Source of the DNA: Candidatus Omnitrophota bacterium
Lineage (GTDB): Bacteria > Omnitrophota > Omnitrophia > Omnitrophales > JACROU01
Reading direction: 5' to 3'
NCBI GenBank assembly: GCA_016206875.1
Contig: JACQQR010000035.1
Coordinates: 1-22,872, forward strand
DNA: 22,872 nucleotides
The notes beneath the pieces were generated by a model. It ran no database searches and was not told where the DNA came from. It worked only from the letters and a program-made list of their open reading frames with translations. Positions 14,463-21,813 of the stretch are shown piece by piece. Position 1 is the first letter of the stretch. The number at the start of each line of letters is the position of its first letter. A program made the position numbers and the translations under genes.

Positions 14463-14564
14463 ATGCCCGCCTGTGTCTGAACTAACTTTTGATGAAGAAT
14501 CATCCGTTATTCCTCATATCCTGCTACGTCTTTCGTCCAATCGGTATGACGACTTAAATTTTTT

Positions 14565-14594
14565 TTGGGCTAAGATGAACAAAGGCATTATAAT
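14565..14594 (+). promoter_or_regulatory. Predicted promoter for the small acidic secreted protein
   Basis: A perfect TATAAT (14589-14594) is preceded after 18 nt by TTGGGC (14565-14570). It lies in the 254-nt gap between the barrel gene and the small secreted protein gene and would give a leader of about 115 nt. No structured RNA was recognised in that leader apart from an AAGGCCTT palindrome near 14665. Confidence 0.45.
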
Positions 14595-14716
14595 CAAAAA
14601 AGTTTTCTTTACAAGAGTGAAATAAAAAATCTTCTAGAGATGGTTCAAATTTGTCGTAATATAAAGGCCTTAACTTTAAATCAGAAAAAAATAGCCACAA
14701 ATAAGGAGAGATGGAA

Positions 14717-14956
14717 ATGGAAAAGCAATGGAAGAGTTGGATTGTAGTCATTGTTGCCCTGTTGTTTTTAGTGAATCCGATTATTGCCTCAGCGCAGAAT
14801 TCCGAATTGGCGCCTCAAAATACAGTTAAAGATTCAACCCTGCAGGAAGCGGGTCCCGGCACGGATATGGAGCCGGAAGAAGATTTGGATGAAATAGATG
14901 AAGATGAGGCAAGCGGGGAAGTGGATGAAGACAACGTTCCGGATTTGAGAAATTAG
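14717..14956 (+). CDS. Small secreted acidic protein of unknown function
   Basis: A 79-residue protein with a clear Sec signal peptide (WIVVIVALLFLVNPIIASA, cleavage after Ala26). The mature peptide is about 53 residues and strongly acidic: residues 50-72 are mostly Asp and Glu (PEEDLDEIDEDEASGEVDED). It has no cysteine. The second ATG at 14717 is preferred over 14711 because AAGGAG (14703-14708) is then 8 nt upstream instead of 2. The acid tract could bind calcium or other cations, or coat a basic partner, but no known motif such as a strict EF-hand is complete. It has its own predicted promoter, and the radical SAM gene behind it has another. I do not recognise the family. Confidence 0.75.
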   Translation: MEKQWKSWIVVIVALLFLVNPIIASAQNSELAPQNTVKDSTLQEAGPGTDMEPEEDLDEIDEDEASGEVDEDNVPDLRN

Positions 14957-14976
14957 TTGAGGGGCGCTTTTTAATA

Positions 14977-15005
14977 TTGCTATCCCTTTTGTTATTCTAT
15001 ACAAT
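14977..15005 (+). promoter_or_regulatory. Predicted promoter for the B12-binding radical SAM gene
   Basis: TTGCTA (14977-14982), a 17-nt spacer and TACAAT (15000-15005) lie 24 nt before the ATG at 15030. The hexamers and spacing are identical to the predicted ABC exporter promoter at 1364-1392. Confidence 0.5.
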
Positions 15006-15029
15006 CCTTATCCAAATCACGGAGGATTT

Positions 15030-16550
15030 ATGAAAATCACACTCATTTCCCCTTTTCCTACCTTAGAGGCTGTGGGATTACGTATTCTTTCCGCGTGTTT
15101 GAAACACGCCGGACATAATGTGCAAATGCTTTTCTTGCGTCACGAATTCAATCAAAAATATACCTCCTCTGCGATGAATCAAATGTCTGAAATTGCGGAA
15201 GGCTCGGGCCTGGTAGGTATGACCGTGTTCAGCAATTTCTATGACAATGCAGTGCAAATGACGCAACAATTCAAAAAAACACTAAAGGCCCCTGTTGTCT
15301 GGGGCGGCATTCATCCCACTATTCGTCCCGAAGAGGGCTTGCATCATGCCGATGCCAGTTGTTTGGGCGAGGCGGAAGATGCTGTTGTGGAGCTGGCGAA
15401 CAAAATTGAGCAAGGTCAAAATTATTTTGATACGAAAAGCATGTGGTTTCGCCAAAACGGCAATCTGATTCGCAATGCCACGGCTCCTATTAAGAAAGAA
15501 CTGGATTCCCTTCCGTATTCCGATTACGACTTCGAAAATCATTTTGTGCTGACCCATCAGGACAGAATCGAGCGCATGAATCTTCAATTGACCGAGGAGT
15601 ATATGGGAACAGAGTACATGACGATGGCCACCCGCGGCTGTTCGTTTGGCTGCGAATTTTGCTGCAATAATACGCTCAATCAAATGGATGCGCAGTACCG
15701 CATTGTCCGCAAACGGGATCCGCTGAAAGTGGTTCAGGAATTGGTTGAAGCCAGGCAAAAAATGCCGTTTTTGAAAAGCATCAAATTTGATGACGATGCC
15801 TTCTTCTTTTATCCCGAGTTAAAAATTAAGGAATTTTCCGATGCCTATAAAGAGCGGGTAGGCCTTCCTCTTTGTATTACGGGCATTACCCCCTCAACAT
15901 GCAGCCGGCCCAAATTGGCCCATCTGGTGAATGCCGGATTGGACAGCGTTCGCATGGGCATTGAAACCGGCAGTGAAAAAACAAAAGACCTGTACAAAAG
16001 AAATGACTCGAATCAAAAAATGATTAATTCCGTCGCCATGCTCAATGAATTTCACGATAAAATCACCAAGATTCAATACGATATTATTTTGGACAATCCT
16101 TGGGAAGGGGACGATGAATTGGTGGAAACACTGATGATGCTGGTGAAGTTCAAACCCCCTTACTGTTTATCCTTATTTTCTCTTACCTTTTATCCCGAAA
16201 CCGGGCTGTACCGGAAAGCAAAAGAGGACGGTTTGATCAAGGACGATTTAAATGACATATACCGCAAGTATTTCATGGGGATTTCGAAAACATACCTGAA
16301 TAATCTTTATGTTCTTTTGAATACCTATTCAATCAATGGGCATCAGATGCCGGTGAAGATCATGGCCCTGATGACGGATAAAAAACTCAGGCGATGGGGC
16401 GTGAGCTATCTTGTGTATCTCGGTTGTCTCATTGAGCGAAAAATATTCCGGGCGTATCAACTTTTTTCCAGAGGGCTCAATGCGCTCAGAAGAGGGGAGC
16501 CCCGCCGGATTCAGAAATGGTTTATCAGAAACTTCAAACTGGCTGTCTGA
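15030..16550 (+). CDS. B12-binding-domain radical SAM protein
   Basis: A 506-residue enzyme with an N-terminal cobalamin-binding-type domain (residues 1-130: GLRILSACLKHAGHNVQMLF, LVGMTVFSNFYDNAVQM and VVWGGIHPTIRPEEG). A radical SAM barrel follows, with TRGCSFGCEFCCN; C204, C208 and C211 form the CX3CX2C iron-sulfur site. Downstream IKFDDDAFF, LDSVRMGIETGSE and the C-terminal helical region complete the class-B methylase-like architecture. Members methylate or rearrange unactivated carbons in lipids, natural products or cell-envelope molecules; the substrate here is unknown. GGAGG lies just before the ATG. The gene overlaps the methyltransferase gene behind it by 34 nt. Whether it acts on the small acidic protein encoded upstream is unproven, and the Sec signal of that protein argues against it. 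Confidence 0.9.
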   Translation: MKITLISPFPTLEAVGLRILSACLKHAGHNVQMLFLRHEFNQKYTSSAMNQMSEIAEGSGLVGMTVFSNFYDNAVQMTQQFKKTLKAPVVWGGIHPTIRPEEGLHHADASCLGEAEDAVVELANKIEQGQNYFDTKSMWFRQNGNLIRNATAPIKKELDSLPYSDYDFENHFVLTHQDRIERMNLQLTEEYMGTEYMTMATRGCSFGCEFCCNNTLNQMDAQYRIVRKRDPLKVVQELVEARQKMPFLKSIKFDDDAFFFYPELKIKEFSDAYKERVGLPLCITGITPSTCSRPKLAHLVNAGLDSVRMGIETGSEKTKDLYKRNDSNQKMINSVAMLNEFHDKITKIQYDIILDNPWEGDDELVETLMMLVKFKPPYCLSLFSLTFYPETGLYRKAKEDGLIKDDLNDIYRKYFMGISKTYLNNLYVLLNTYSINGHQMPVKIMALMTDKKLRRWGVSYLVYLGCLIERKIFRAYQLFSRGLNALRRGEPRRIQKWFIRNFKLAV

Positions 16551-17191
16551 AAAAGCCTTCGTCAGTTCCAGAAGGGCTGTACGTTCAATACGGTTGTGGC
16601 ATGAGCGCCCCCGAAGGCTGGCTGAATTTCGACGCTTCGCCCACTCTCCTTTTTGAGAAAATCCCTGTTTTAGGCCGCCTCTACACAAAAAACTCCAGTC
16701 GCTTTCCCAAACAAGTGCGATACGGCAATATTGTCCGCGGGCTGCCTCTTGCGCCCGGAAGCTGCTCCGGCGTTTTTGCCTCGCATGTGCTGGAGCATCT
16801 ATGTTTATTCGATTTCCGCGCTGCGATCCAAAATACATACCGTTTGCTTCAACCGGGAGGCCGGTTCCGGCTGATTCTTCCCGATTTGGAAATTCTGGCG
16901 CGGTCGTATCTCGTGTCTGAAGAGCCGGATGCCGCAGAGCAATTGATCCGGAAAATTCAGATGGGACACGAGCAACGGCATAGAACTTTTTTTTCTTTTT
17001 TTGCCGATTGGCTGGGTTCCAGACAGCATTTGTGGATGTGGGATTTTAAGTCGGTCAGAAAAGAATTGGAACATGCGGGGTTTGTGGACATCGCGAAAAA
17101 AGGATTTCAGGACTCAGAGGATCCAAAGTTCAGCGAGGTGGAAGAACGCGCGAGATTCCAAGACTCTTTTTGCATCGAGTGTAAAAAATAA
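16517..17191 (+). CDS. Class I SAM-dependent methyltransferase
   Basis: A 224-residue predicted methyltransferase of the group often found in polysaccharide gene clusters. The sequence has VQYGCGMSAPEGWLNFDASP (residues 23-42, motif I and the acidic ribose-binding strand), then SGVFASHVLEHL, a catalytic-domain EHL motif, and LLQPGGRFRLILPDLE. The start at 16517 lies inside the radical SAM gene (34-nt overlap, other frame); no other ATG, GTG or TTG leaves motif I intact. The ribosome binding site is weak, consistent with coupling. The substrate is unknown. Confidence 0.85.
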   Translation: MVYQKLQTGCLKKPSSVPEGLYVQYGCGMSAPEGWLNFDASPTLLFEKIPVLGRLYTKNSSRFPKQVRYGNIVRGLPLAPGSCSGVFASHVLEHLCLFDFRAAIQNTYRLLQPGGRFRLILPDLEILARSYLVSEEPDAAEQLIRKIQMGHEQRHRTFFSFFADWLGSRQHLWMWDFKSVRKELEHAGFVDIAKKGFQDSEDPKFSEVEERARFQDSFCIECKK

Positions 17192-17193
17192 AT

Positions 17194-17231
17194 AAAAAAG
17201 TGACTGTCACTTTAGTGACTGTCACTTTTTT
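17194..17231. terminator. Bidirectional intrinsic terminator
   Basis: AAAAAAGTGAC-T-GTCAC, a four-base TTTA loop, then GTGAC-T-GTCACTTTTTT form a 17-nt-per-arm hairpin with a single T:T mismatch. It is flanked by A and T runs and so works in both directions. It lies between the convergent methyltransferase (ends 17191) and SDR (ends 17258) genes. Each arm is itself the near-palindrome GTGACTGTCAC. Confidence 0.85.
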
Positions 17232-17257
17232 ATTATTTATTCCCTGAGCCTGCAAAC

Positions 17258-17992
17258 TCACAATTTCGTTCGTTTAAAAATCCACTCGGGGCATAGTTTG
17301 ATTCCTAGTAAAATGTAGCGCCAAAACCACGGCGTATACACCACGTCCTTTTTTTTCTGAATGGCTTTGTAGATATCTCTAGCGACAGATTCCGGATCGG
17401 CAAAGAGCCTGTTTTTTTTCAAATGGCTTGTCATGGGGGTATCCACATAACCCGGTTTGATGGTCAGTACATGCACTCCGTAAGGGAAAAGCCGGTTTCT
17501 GAGGCCCTCCAGGAAAATATTTAATGCCCCTTTTGCGGAGCCGTAAATATAATTGCTCTGCCTTCCGCGGTCTCCGGCTACCGAGGAAATGACGGCAATG
17601 GTTCCGGAACCCTGTTTTTGAAATTGATGAGATGCGTGCGTAAGCAGGGAAAGCACGCTTAAAAAATTAACTTTGAAAGCTTGCTCGGCTTCCCGGACAT
17701 TCACCTGGCAGGCAGGCTGATCCGGCAGCTGGCCATGAGCCACGAGTAAAATGTCCAGGCCGCCCAAAGATTGAGTGGCCTGATGGATTAGAGCCGGATG
17801 CAAGTCGAAATCATTCATATCGAGGGTCATATAGTGCACCGGATGGGCGCCATGAATTTGGATATCTTGGGCGACAGAAACCAGTTTTTTCTCATTACGG
17901 GCGGCCAGAAAAATCGAATGATTCGCTTTGGCGAATAACCGGGCTACTTTTTGCGCGATGGCGGAAGTAGCGCCTACGATGAGTATTCTCAT
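17258..17992 (-). CDS. SDR-family reductase, DprE2-like
   Basis: A 244-residue short-chain dehydrogenase. The start is taken at the ATG at 17992 (MRILIVGATSAIAQ), which overlaps the stop of the preceding gene as ATGA; an in-frame ATG at 18085 would add 31 residues read through the neighbour's 3' end and is less likely. The NAD(P) loop is GATSAIA (7-13). The catalytic Ser is in ISSVAG (S137), with Y150 and K154 in YGSAK, and KPGYVDTPMT follows. Together with the FAD oxidase encoded upstream it matches the DprE1/DprE2 pair, which epimerises a polyprenyl-phosphoryl pentose at C2 by oxidation then reduction (ribose to arabinose in actinobacteria). The sugar here is not known. Confidence 0.85.
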   Translation of the reverse strand: MRILIVGATSAIAQKVARLFAKANHSIFLAARNEKKLVSVAQDIQIHGAHPVHYMTLDMNDFDLHPALIHQATQSLGGLDILLVAHGQLPDQPACQVNVREAEQAFKVNFLSVLSLLTHASHQFQKQGSGTIAVISSVAGDRGRQSNYIYGSAKGALNIFLEGLRNRLFPYGVHVLTIKPGYVDTPMTSHLKKNRLFADPESVARDIYKAIQKKKDVVYTPWFWRYILLGIKLCPEWIFKRTKL

Positions 17993-19332
17993 GAAGCCAA
18001 ACCGATTGGGGAAGGTTCTTGTGTCACCCGTCTCCAGAAACCCGAAGAAAAGTTTGGGTCCACATAATCCCGGAATTCTTTCCACTGAGGAAAAAAACGC
18101 CTGAAGTTTTCTCCGCTCATTCGAGCGTCTTTGGCCGGATACACAGCCCCGTGATGTTCGCCCACGACCGCATCCAGCTCTTCCAATAAGTGAAATGTTT
18201 TCTGTCCCCGAATCGGCAAATCAAGCGCCAACGTGATTCCTTTTCTGGGAAACGACAACATGCCGGGAGAAGGGATATTGCCAAACACTTTCAGCACGGC
18301 CACCATTGAGGCCAAATTCGATTTTGCAATCCGGGAAAGAATGAGTTTGATAGCCGATAGATCTCCGTGCCCTTCAAAGGGCAGGACACACTGATATTGT
18401 AAAAGGCCGCCGCGGCCAAACAGGCGGTTATAAGAACCCAGTATGTCGAGGGGATAGAAAAAAGAGTCGTAGTGCACCCGAGAGACTCGAGGCTTTTTCC
18501 TTTGTTTATAAAAATAACAAACATTGAGCCCTTTCATGATGGAGGAATGCGTAAACCAACGGGGCGCCGTACAAGGGATATTTATAGAACGGTCCCGGAT
18601 GGAAAACCGTTTTTTGTCCGGATAGTTCTCCGCGTGATTTCCTCGCATCATTAAACCTCTCGCCAGCGATTTGCCTTGGGAAAAACAGTCAATCCACGAC
18701 AAAGTGTATTCGAATTTTTCATCGGAGTCCCGGGAAAGATTGAAAAATTCGTCCAGATTGCCAAACCGGATTGTTTCCATTTGAATCCAAGAACTGGGGA
18801 TGCGTTTTAGCGAAAATTCAGCCCAAAGAATCAGGCCGGTAAGGCCCAATCCGCCGATAGTGGCGCTAAAATACTTTTGATTTTTTTGCGGGGAACAAAG
18901 CAGCCGTGTGCCGTCGGACCGCACAATTTCAAATTGCCCGACATGCCGGCCGAAAGTTCCGGCGCGATGATGGTTTTTTCCGTGCACGTCATTGGCAATA
19001 GCGCCGGCCACAGTGATATGTTTTGTGCCGGGGGTCACGGGGAGAAACCATCCTTTTGGCACTGCAAGCCGCAACACTTCAGCCAAACTCACGCCGGCCT
19101 CACATCGCACAACCCCTTTTTCGTCGTCAAAATGAATCCATCGATTGAGGCCGGAAGTGTCCAGAAGCACACCCCCGTCATTGAGGCAAGAATCCCCATA
19201 GCTTCTTCCTTTTCCGAAGGCGAGGTACGAAGTCGCCGGCGAATGAATAAAAGGATTTTCGCTGGTCCAATAAATCGGTTCAATTTGATGTTTGGCTTTT
19301 GGGTAGCGTCCCCAGCATTCATAGGCATTCAT
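17989..19332 (-). CDS. FAD-linked oxidase, DprE1-like
   Basis: A 447-residue FAD enzyme of the vanillyl-alcohol-oxidase fold. Visible motifs are FGKGRSYGDSCLNDGG (39-54), CEAGVSLAEVL, the pyrophosphate-binding TVAGAIANDVHGKNHHRAGTFG and GGLGLTGLI. The C-terminal half carries the polar substrate-domain strands and ends PNFSSGFWRRVTQ. The AIANDVHGKNHH pattern is that of DprE1-type decaprenyl-phosphoribose 2-oxidases. It is coupled by 4-nt overlaps to the nucleotidyltransferase/glycosyltransferase fusion upstream and to the SDR downstream. A polyprenyl-phosphate sugar donor for the cell envelope is the likely product. Confidence 0.88.
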   Translation of the reverse strand: MNAYECWGRYPKAKHQIEPIYWTSENPFIHSPATSYLAFGKGRSYGDSCLNDGGVLLDTSGLNRWIHFDDEKGVVRCEAGVSLAEVLRLAVPKGWFLPVTPGTKHITVAGAIANDVHGKNHHRAGTFGRHVGQFEIVRSDGTRLLCSPQKNQKYFSATIGGLGLTGLILWAEFSLKRIPSSWIQMETIRFGNLDEFFNLSRDSDEKFEYTLSWIDCFSQGKSLARGLMMRGNHAENYPDKKRFSIRDRSINIPCTAPRWFTHSSIMKGLNVCYFYKQRKKPRVSRVHYDSFFYPLDILGSYNRLFGRGGLLQYQCVLPFEGHGDLSAIKLILSRIAKSNLASMVAVLKVFGNIPSPGMLSFPRKGITLALDLPIRGQKTFHLLEELDAVVGEHHGAVYPAKDARMSGENFRRFFPQWKEFRDYVDPNFSSGFWRRVTQEPSPIGLAS

Positions 19333-20801
19333 TGTTTAAAACCGCTCAATCGTTCTTTGGCAATCAGTTGCAGCATTTTCAGCGCAGTTTTTGAAATGCC
19401 CAGCCAATTATTGGAATGTTTGGACTCGTTTCCCATGCGTGGATAATAAGTAATGGGGATCTCAATCAACCGAAGATGCGCCTGGAGAATTTTAATCATC
19501 ATTTCGGGGGCAAATTCTGGTCCGGTGCTTTTTAGTTGGTCCTGGATTTTTCGATACACATCTTTCCAAACGGCCCGATAAGTGCAGCCCACATCCGTAA
19601 AGCGCGGCTCCTGAGACCACCACAATAGTTCAATGAGTTTGGCCACAAAGATATTTCCAAATCGCAGCAGCCCTTTCATATTGGCGCCTTGCTCAATGAG
19701 TTCACACGTGGTGCGTGTGCCAATCACCATATCGGCGTCTTTCAAATATTCCAGAAATTTTCCCAGGTCTTTAGCGCGAAACGTATAGTCGCCTTCTACC
19801 ACCACTAAAATATCGCCGGTGGCCTGCGCCAATCCGTATCGAATGGTGTCTCCATAACCTTTTAGTTGTACATTAAGGACGCGGGCTCCGGCTTCCTCGG
19901 CCACGCGGGCGGTTTGATCTGTGGATTGATTGTTGACCACCAGCACTTCGTCGGCGTGCGGAAGAAAATCTTTGACCACATAACCGATCGATACTTCTTC
20001 ATTGCGTGTGGGAATCACCACGCTTATTTTATTTTCGTCAAAATTCCGCGCGCGCGCGGTGTACTGGGCATCATTATAAGCCTCAATGGTATTGATATTG
20101 AAATAAGCGCCCTGGCAGTGAAAGGGGACAATGGTTTTTCCCTGCTCAATCGCATGATTTAAAATCTCTACAAAATCCTTTTTCCCGGTTCTGGCGGAAG
20201 GCGGGCTGGTTCGAATGTATTCAAAAATTTCAGGTCTTAAAATCCAAGTGCCGCAGCCCAGGTAAGGCTCTCGAATTTCTTCGGGTTTTTCGATGAGTTT
20301 TTTGATATGACCGTTATGCGTCTCCAGGGTGTAATTTTCCCGGATTTTTTTGAATTGATTGGTTTTTTGCACCGCGCAAACGGCAAACTGATCCGCTTGG
20401 ATTTCCGAGCAGTCTTTATGATTCGAATTTAAATACAGCTCATCGCCCAGAATACAAATAAAGGGCTCATGAAAATGGTCCCTTGCTAAATAAATACCCT
20501 CTGCCAGGCCCGACTCCGGATTTTTGCAATGGATATAGGAAATACGAACATTCAGCTTGCTGCCGTCTTGGAAATGATTTTGAATGCGGGGGGCGTCGTA
20601 GCCTACAATGACAATAATATCCGTGATGTGTAATTGGTCGCGGAGCAATAGGATATTTCTTTCCAGAAGCGGGATGCCCTTAATTTCCAGCATGACCTTG
20701 CTGGTATAGCGTGTCTTTTCATAAGCGCGAATGCCCTTGCCCGCGGCAGGAATGAGCGCTTTTTGAATTCTGTGGGAGGTTGAAGCATGATGTATGTTCA
20801 T
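19329..20801 (-). CDS. Fusion of sugar-phosphate nucleotidyltransferase and GT2 glycosyltransferase
   Basis: A 490-residue two-domain protein. Residues about 12-245 are a nucleotidyltransferase (ALIPAAGKGIRAYEKT at 15-30, LEIKGIPLLERN, FICILGDELYL, LIEKPEE), which would activate a sugar phosphate. Residues about 258-490 are a GT-A fold glycosyltransferase of family 2 (ISVVIPTRNEEVSIGYVV, ILVVVEGDYTF as the metal-binding region, MVIGTRTTCELIEQGANMKGLLRFGN). The second half resembles dolichyl-phosphate-mannose/glucose synthases that load a sugar onto polyprenyl phosphate. Fusion suggests direct transfer of the activated sugar. Being upstream of the DprE1/DprE2-like genes with 4-nt overlap, it likely makes the polyprenyl-phosphate sugar they modify. 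Confidence 0.88.
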   Translation of the reverse strand: MNIHHASTSHRIQKALIPAAGKGIRAYEKTRYTSKVMLEIKGIPLLERNILLLRDQLHITDIIVIVGYDAPRIQNHFQDGSKLNVRISYIHCKNPESGLAEGIYLARDHFHEPFICILGDELYLNSNHKDCSEIQADQFAVCAVQKTNQFKKIRENYTLETHNGHIKKLIEKPEEIREPYLGCGTWILRPEIFEYIRTSPPSARTGKKDFVEILNHAIEQGKTIVPFHCQGAYFNINTIEAYNDAQYTARARNFDENKISVVIPTRNEEVSIGYVVKDFLPHADEVLVVNNQSTDQTARVAEEAGARVLNVQLKGYGDTIRYGLAQATGDILVVVEGDYTFRAKDLGKFLEYLKDADMVIGTRTTCELIEQGANMKGLLRFGNIFVAKLIELLWWSQEPRFTDVGCTYRAVWKDVYRKIQDQLKSTGPEFAPEMMIKILQAHLRLIEIPITYYPRMGNESKHSNNWLGISKTALKMLQLIAKERLSGFKQ

Positions 20802-20834
20802 AATTTACTGCGTTAATATAGCAATTTTTTATGA

Positions 20835-20863
20835 ATGACCCAATGCATTTCTTCACCTATAAT
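20835..20863 (+). promoter_or_regulatory. Predicted promoter for the FkbM methyltransferase gene
   Basis: A perfect TATAAT (20858-20863) is preceded after 17 nt by ATGACC (20835-20840, four of six to consensus). Transcription from near 20870 would exclude the upstream ATG at 20835 and leave the ATG at 20895 as start. Confidence 0.4.
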
Positions 20864-20894
20864 CTCTCTCCAAAAGCGGTATGGATTGGGGAGA

Positions 20895-21800
20895 ATGAGT
20901 AGACAAAGCAATCTATTAGAAAACGTTCAACGGGCTTTTTCAACGGCACGATTTATTGTCAATCATCCCTTAAATCGGAATCGAAAATTTGAGGCCCTAG
21001 GCAAATGGTTTTGTTGGCAGATCGGCAGCCGGCTCGTTCCCGGCCCGGTGGCCGTTCCGTTCGTGAATCACTCGCGCCTCTTGCTCGGCCCGGGCATGAC
21101 GGGGGCTACAGGAAATATCTATTGTGGACTGCAAGAATTTGAACCCATGTCTTTTGCGATGCATTTTCTCGGGCCCGCAGATTTTTTTGTCGACGTAGGC
21201 GCTAATGTGGGGGCCTATTCGATTTTGGCGGCCAGCCTGGGCGTACCGTGTGTATCGTTCGAGCCTGTACCGGAAACGTTTAAGATTTTTTTAGAAAATA
21301 TACGGCTTAACAATTTCGAAGGGTTCATCACAGCACATAACAGGGCTTTGAGTAGCCATGAGGGTGAGGTAACCATTACACGAGAATTAGACGCGACCAA
21401 TCATATTGTTTCCAACGGAAAATCGCTATCTTCTCGGGGGACTCAAACGGTCCAGGTCCAGGCCCAAACTCTTGACAACGTTTTAGAAAACCAAATACCT
21501 TCTTTGATCAAGATTGATGCGGAGGGTCATGATTTGGAGGTGTTGGAAGGAGCCGTAAAAATTTTGTCGGCGCCTTCATTACAGGCGCTCATTATAGAAG
21601 CGACTCGCCATGAAACACATACCATTCTTTCTCAGTATGATTTTAAGCCGTACAAATATCTTCCTTTTGCGCGCAAACTCACCGGTGTTGATTGGCATAA
21701 AGAAAATCTGGGAGAGTATTTGTACATCCGCGATTATGAAGTTGTGCATTCCAAAGTTTCTCGGGCATGCCCTTTTTCTTTGTTGGGCCAGAAAATATAA
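20895..21800 (+). CDS. FkbM-family methyltransferase
   Basis: A 301-residue SAM-dependent O-methyltransferase of the FkbM family. Motif I is FFVDVGANVGAYSILAA. CVSFEPVPETF (acidic ribose ligand) and LIKIDAEGHDLEVLEGA follow, all diagnostic of the family. FkbM enzymes methylate hydroxyls of polyketides and of glycans; the carbohydrate context favours a surface-sugar substrate. The start at 20895 (MSRQSNLLEN) is chosen because a promoter lies in front of it and a GGGGAGA purine tract directly precedes it. The in-frame ATG at 20835 would add 20 residues without a ribosome binding site. The carbamoyltransferase gene follows after 13 nt, so the two are likely co-transcribed. Confidence 0.88.
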   Translation: MSRQSNLLENVQRAFSTARFIVNHPLNRNRKFEALGKWFCWQIGSRLVPGPVAVPFVNHSRLLLGPGMTGATGNIYCGLQEFEPMSFAMHFLGPADFFVDVGANVGAYSILAASLGVPCVSFEPVPETFKIFLENIRLNNFEGFITAHNRALSSHEGEVTITRELDATNHIVSNGKSLSSRGTQTVQVQAQTLDNVLENQIPSLIKIDAEGHDLEVLEGAVKILSAPSLQALIIEATRHETHTILSQYDFKPYKYLPFARKLTGVDWHKENLGEYLYIRDYEVVHSKVSRACPFSLLGQKI

Positions 21801-21813
21801 GAGTACCTAAGCC

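Noticed and set aside
17993..18085. Upstream ATG (18085) for the SDR gene
   Set aside because: The extra 31 residues are the out-of-frame 3' end of the FAD oxidase gene; the ATG at 17992 starts directly at the Rossmann strand and overlaps the stop as ATGA.
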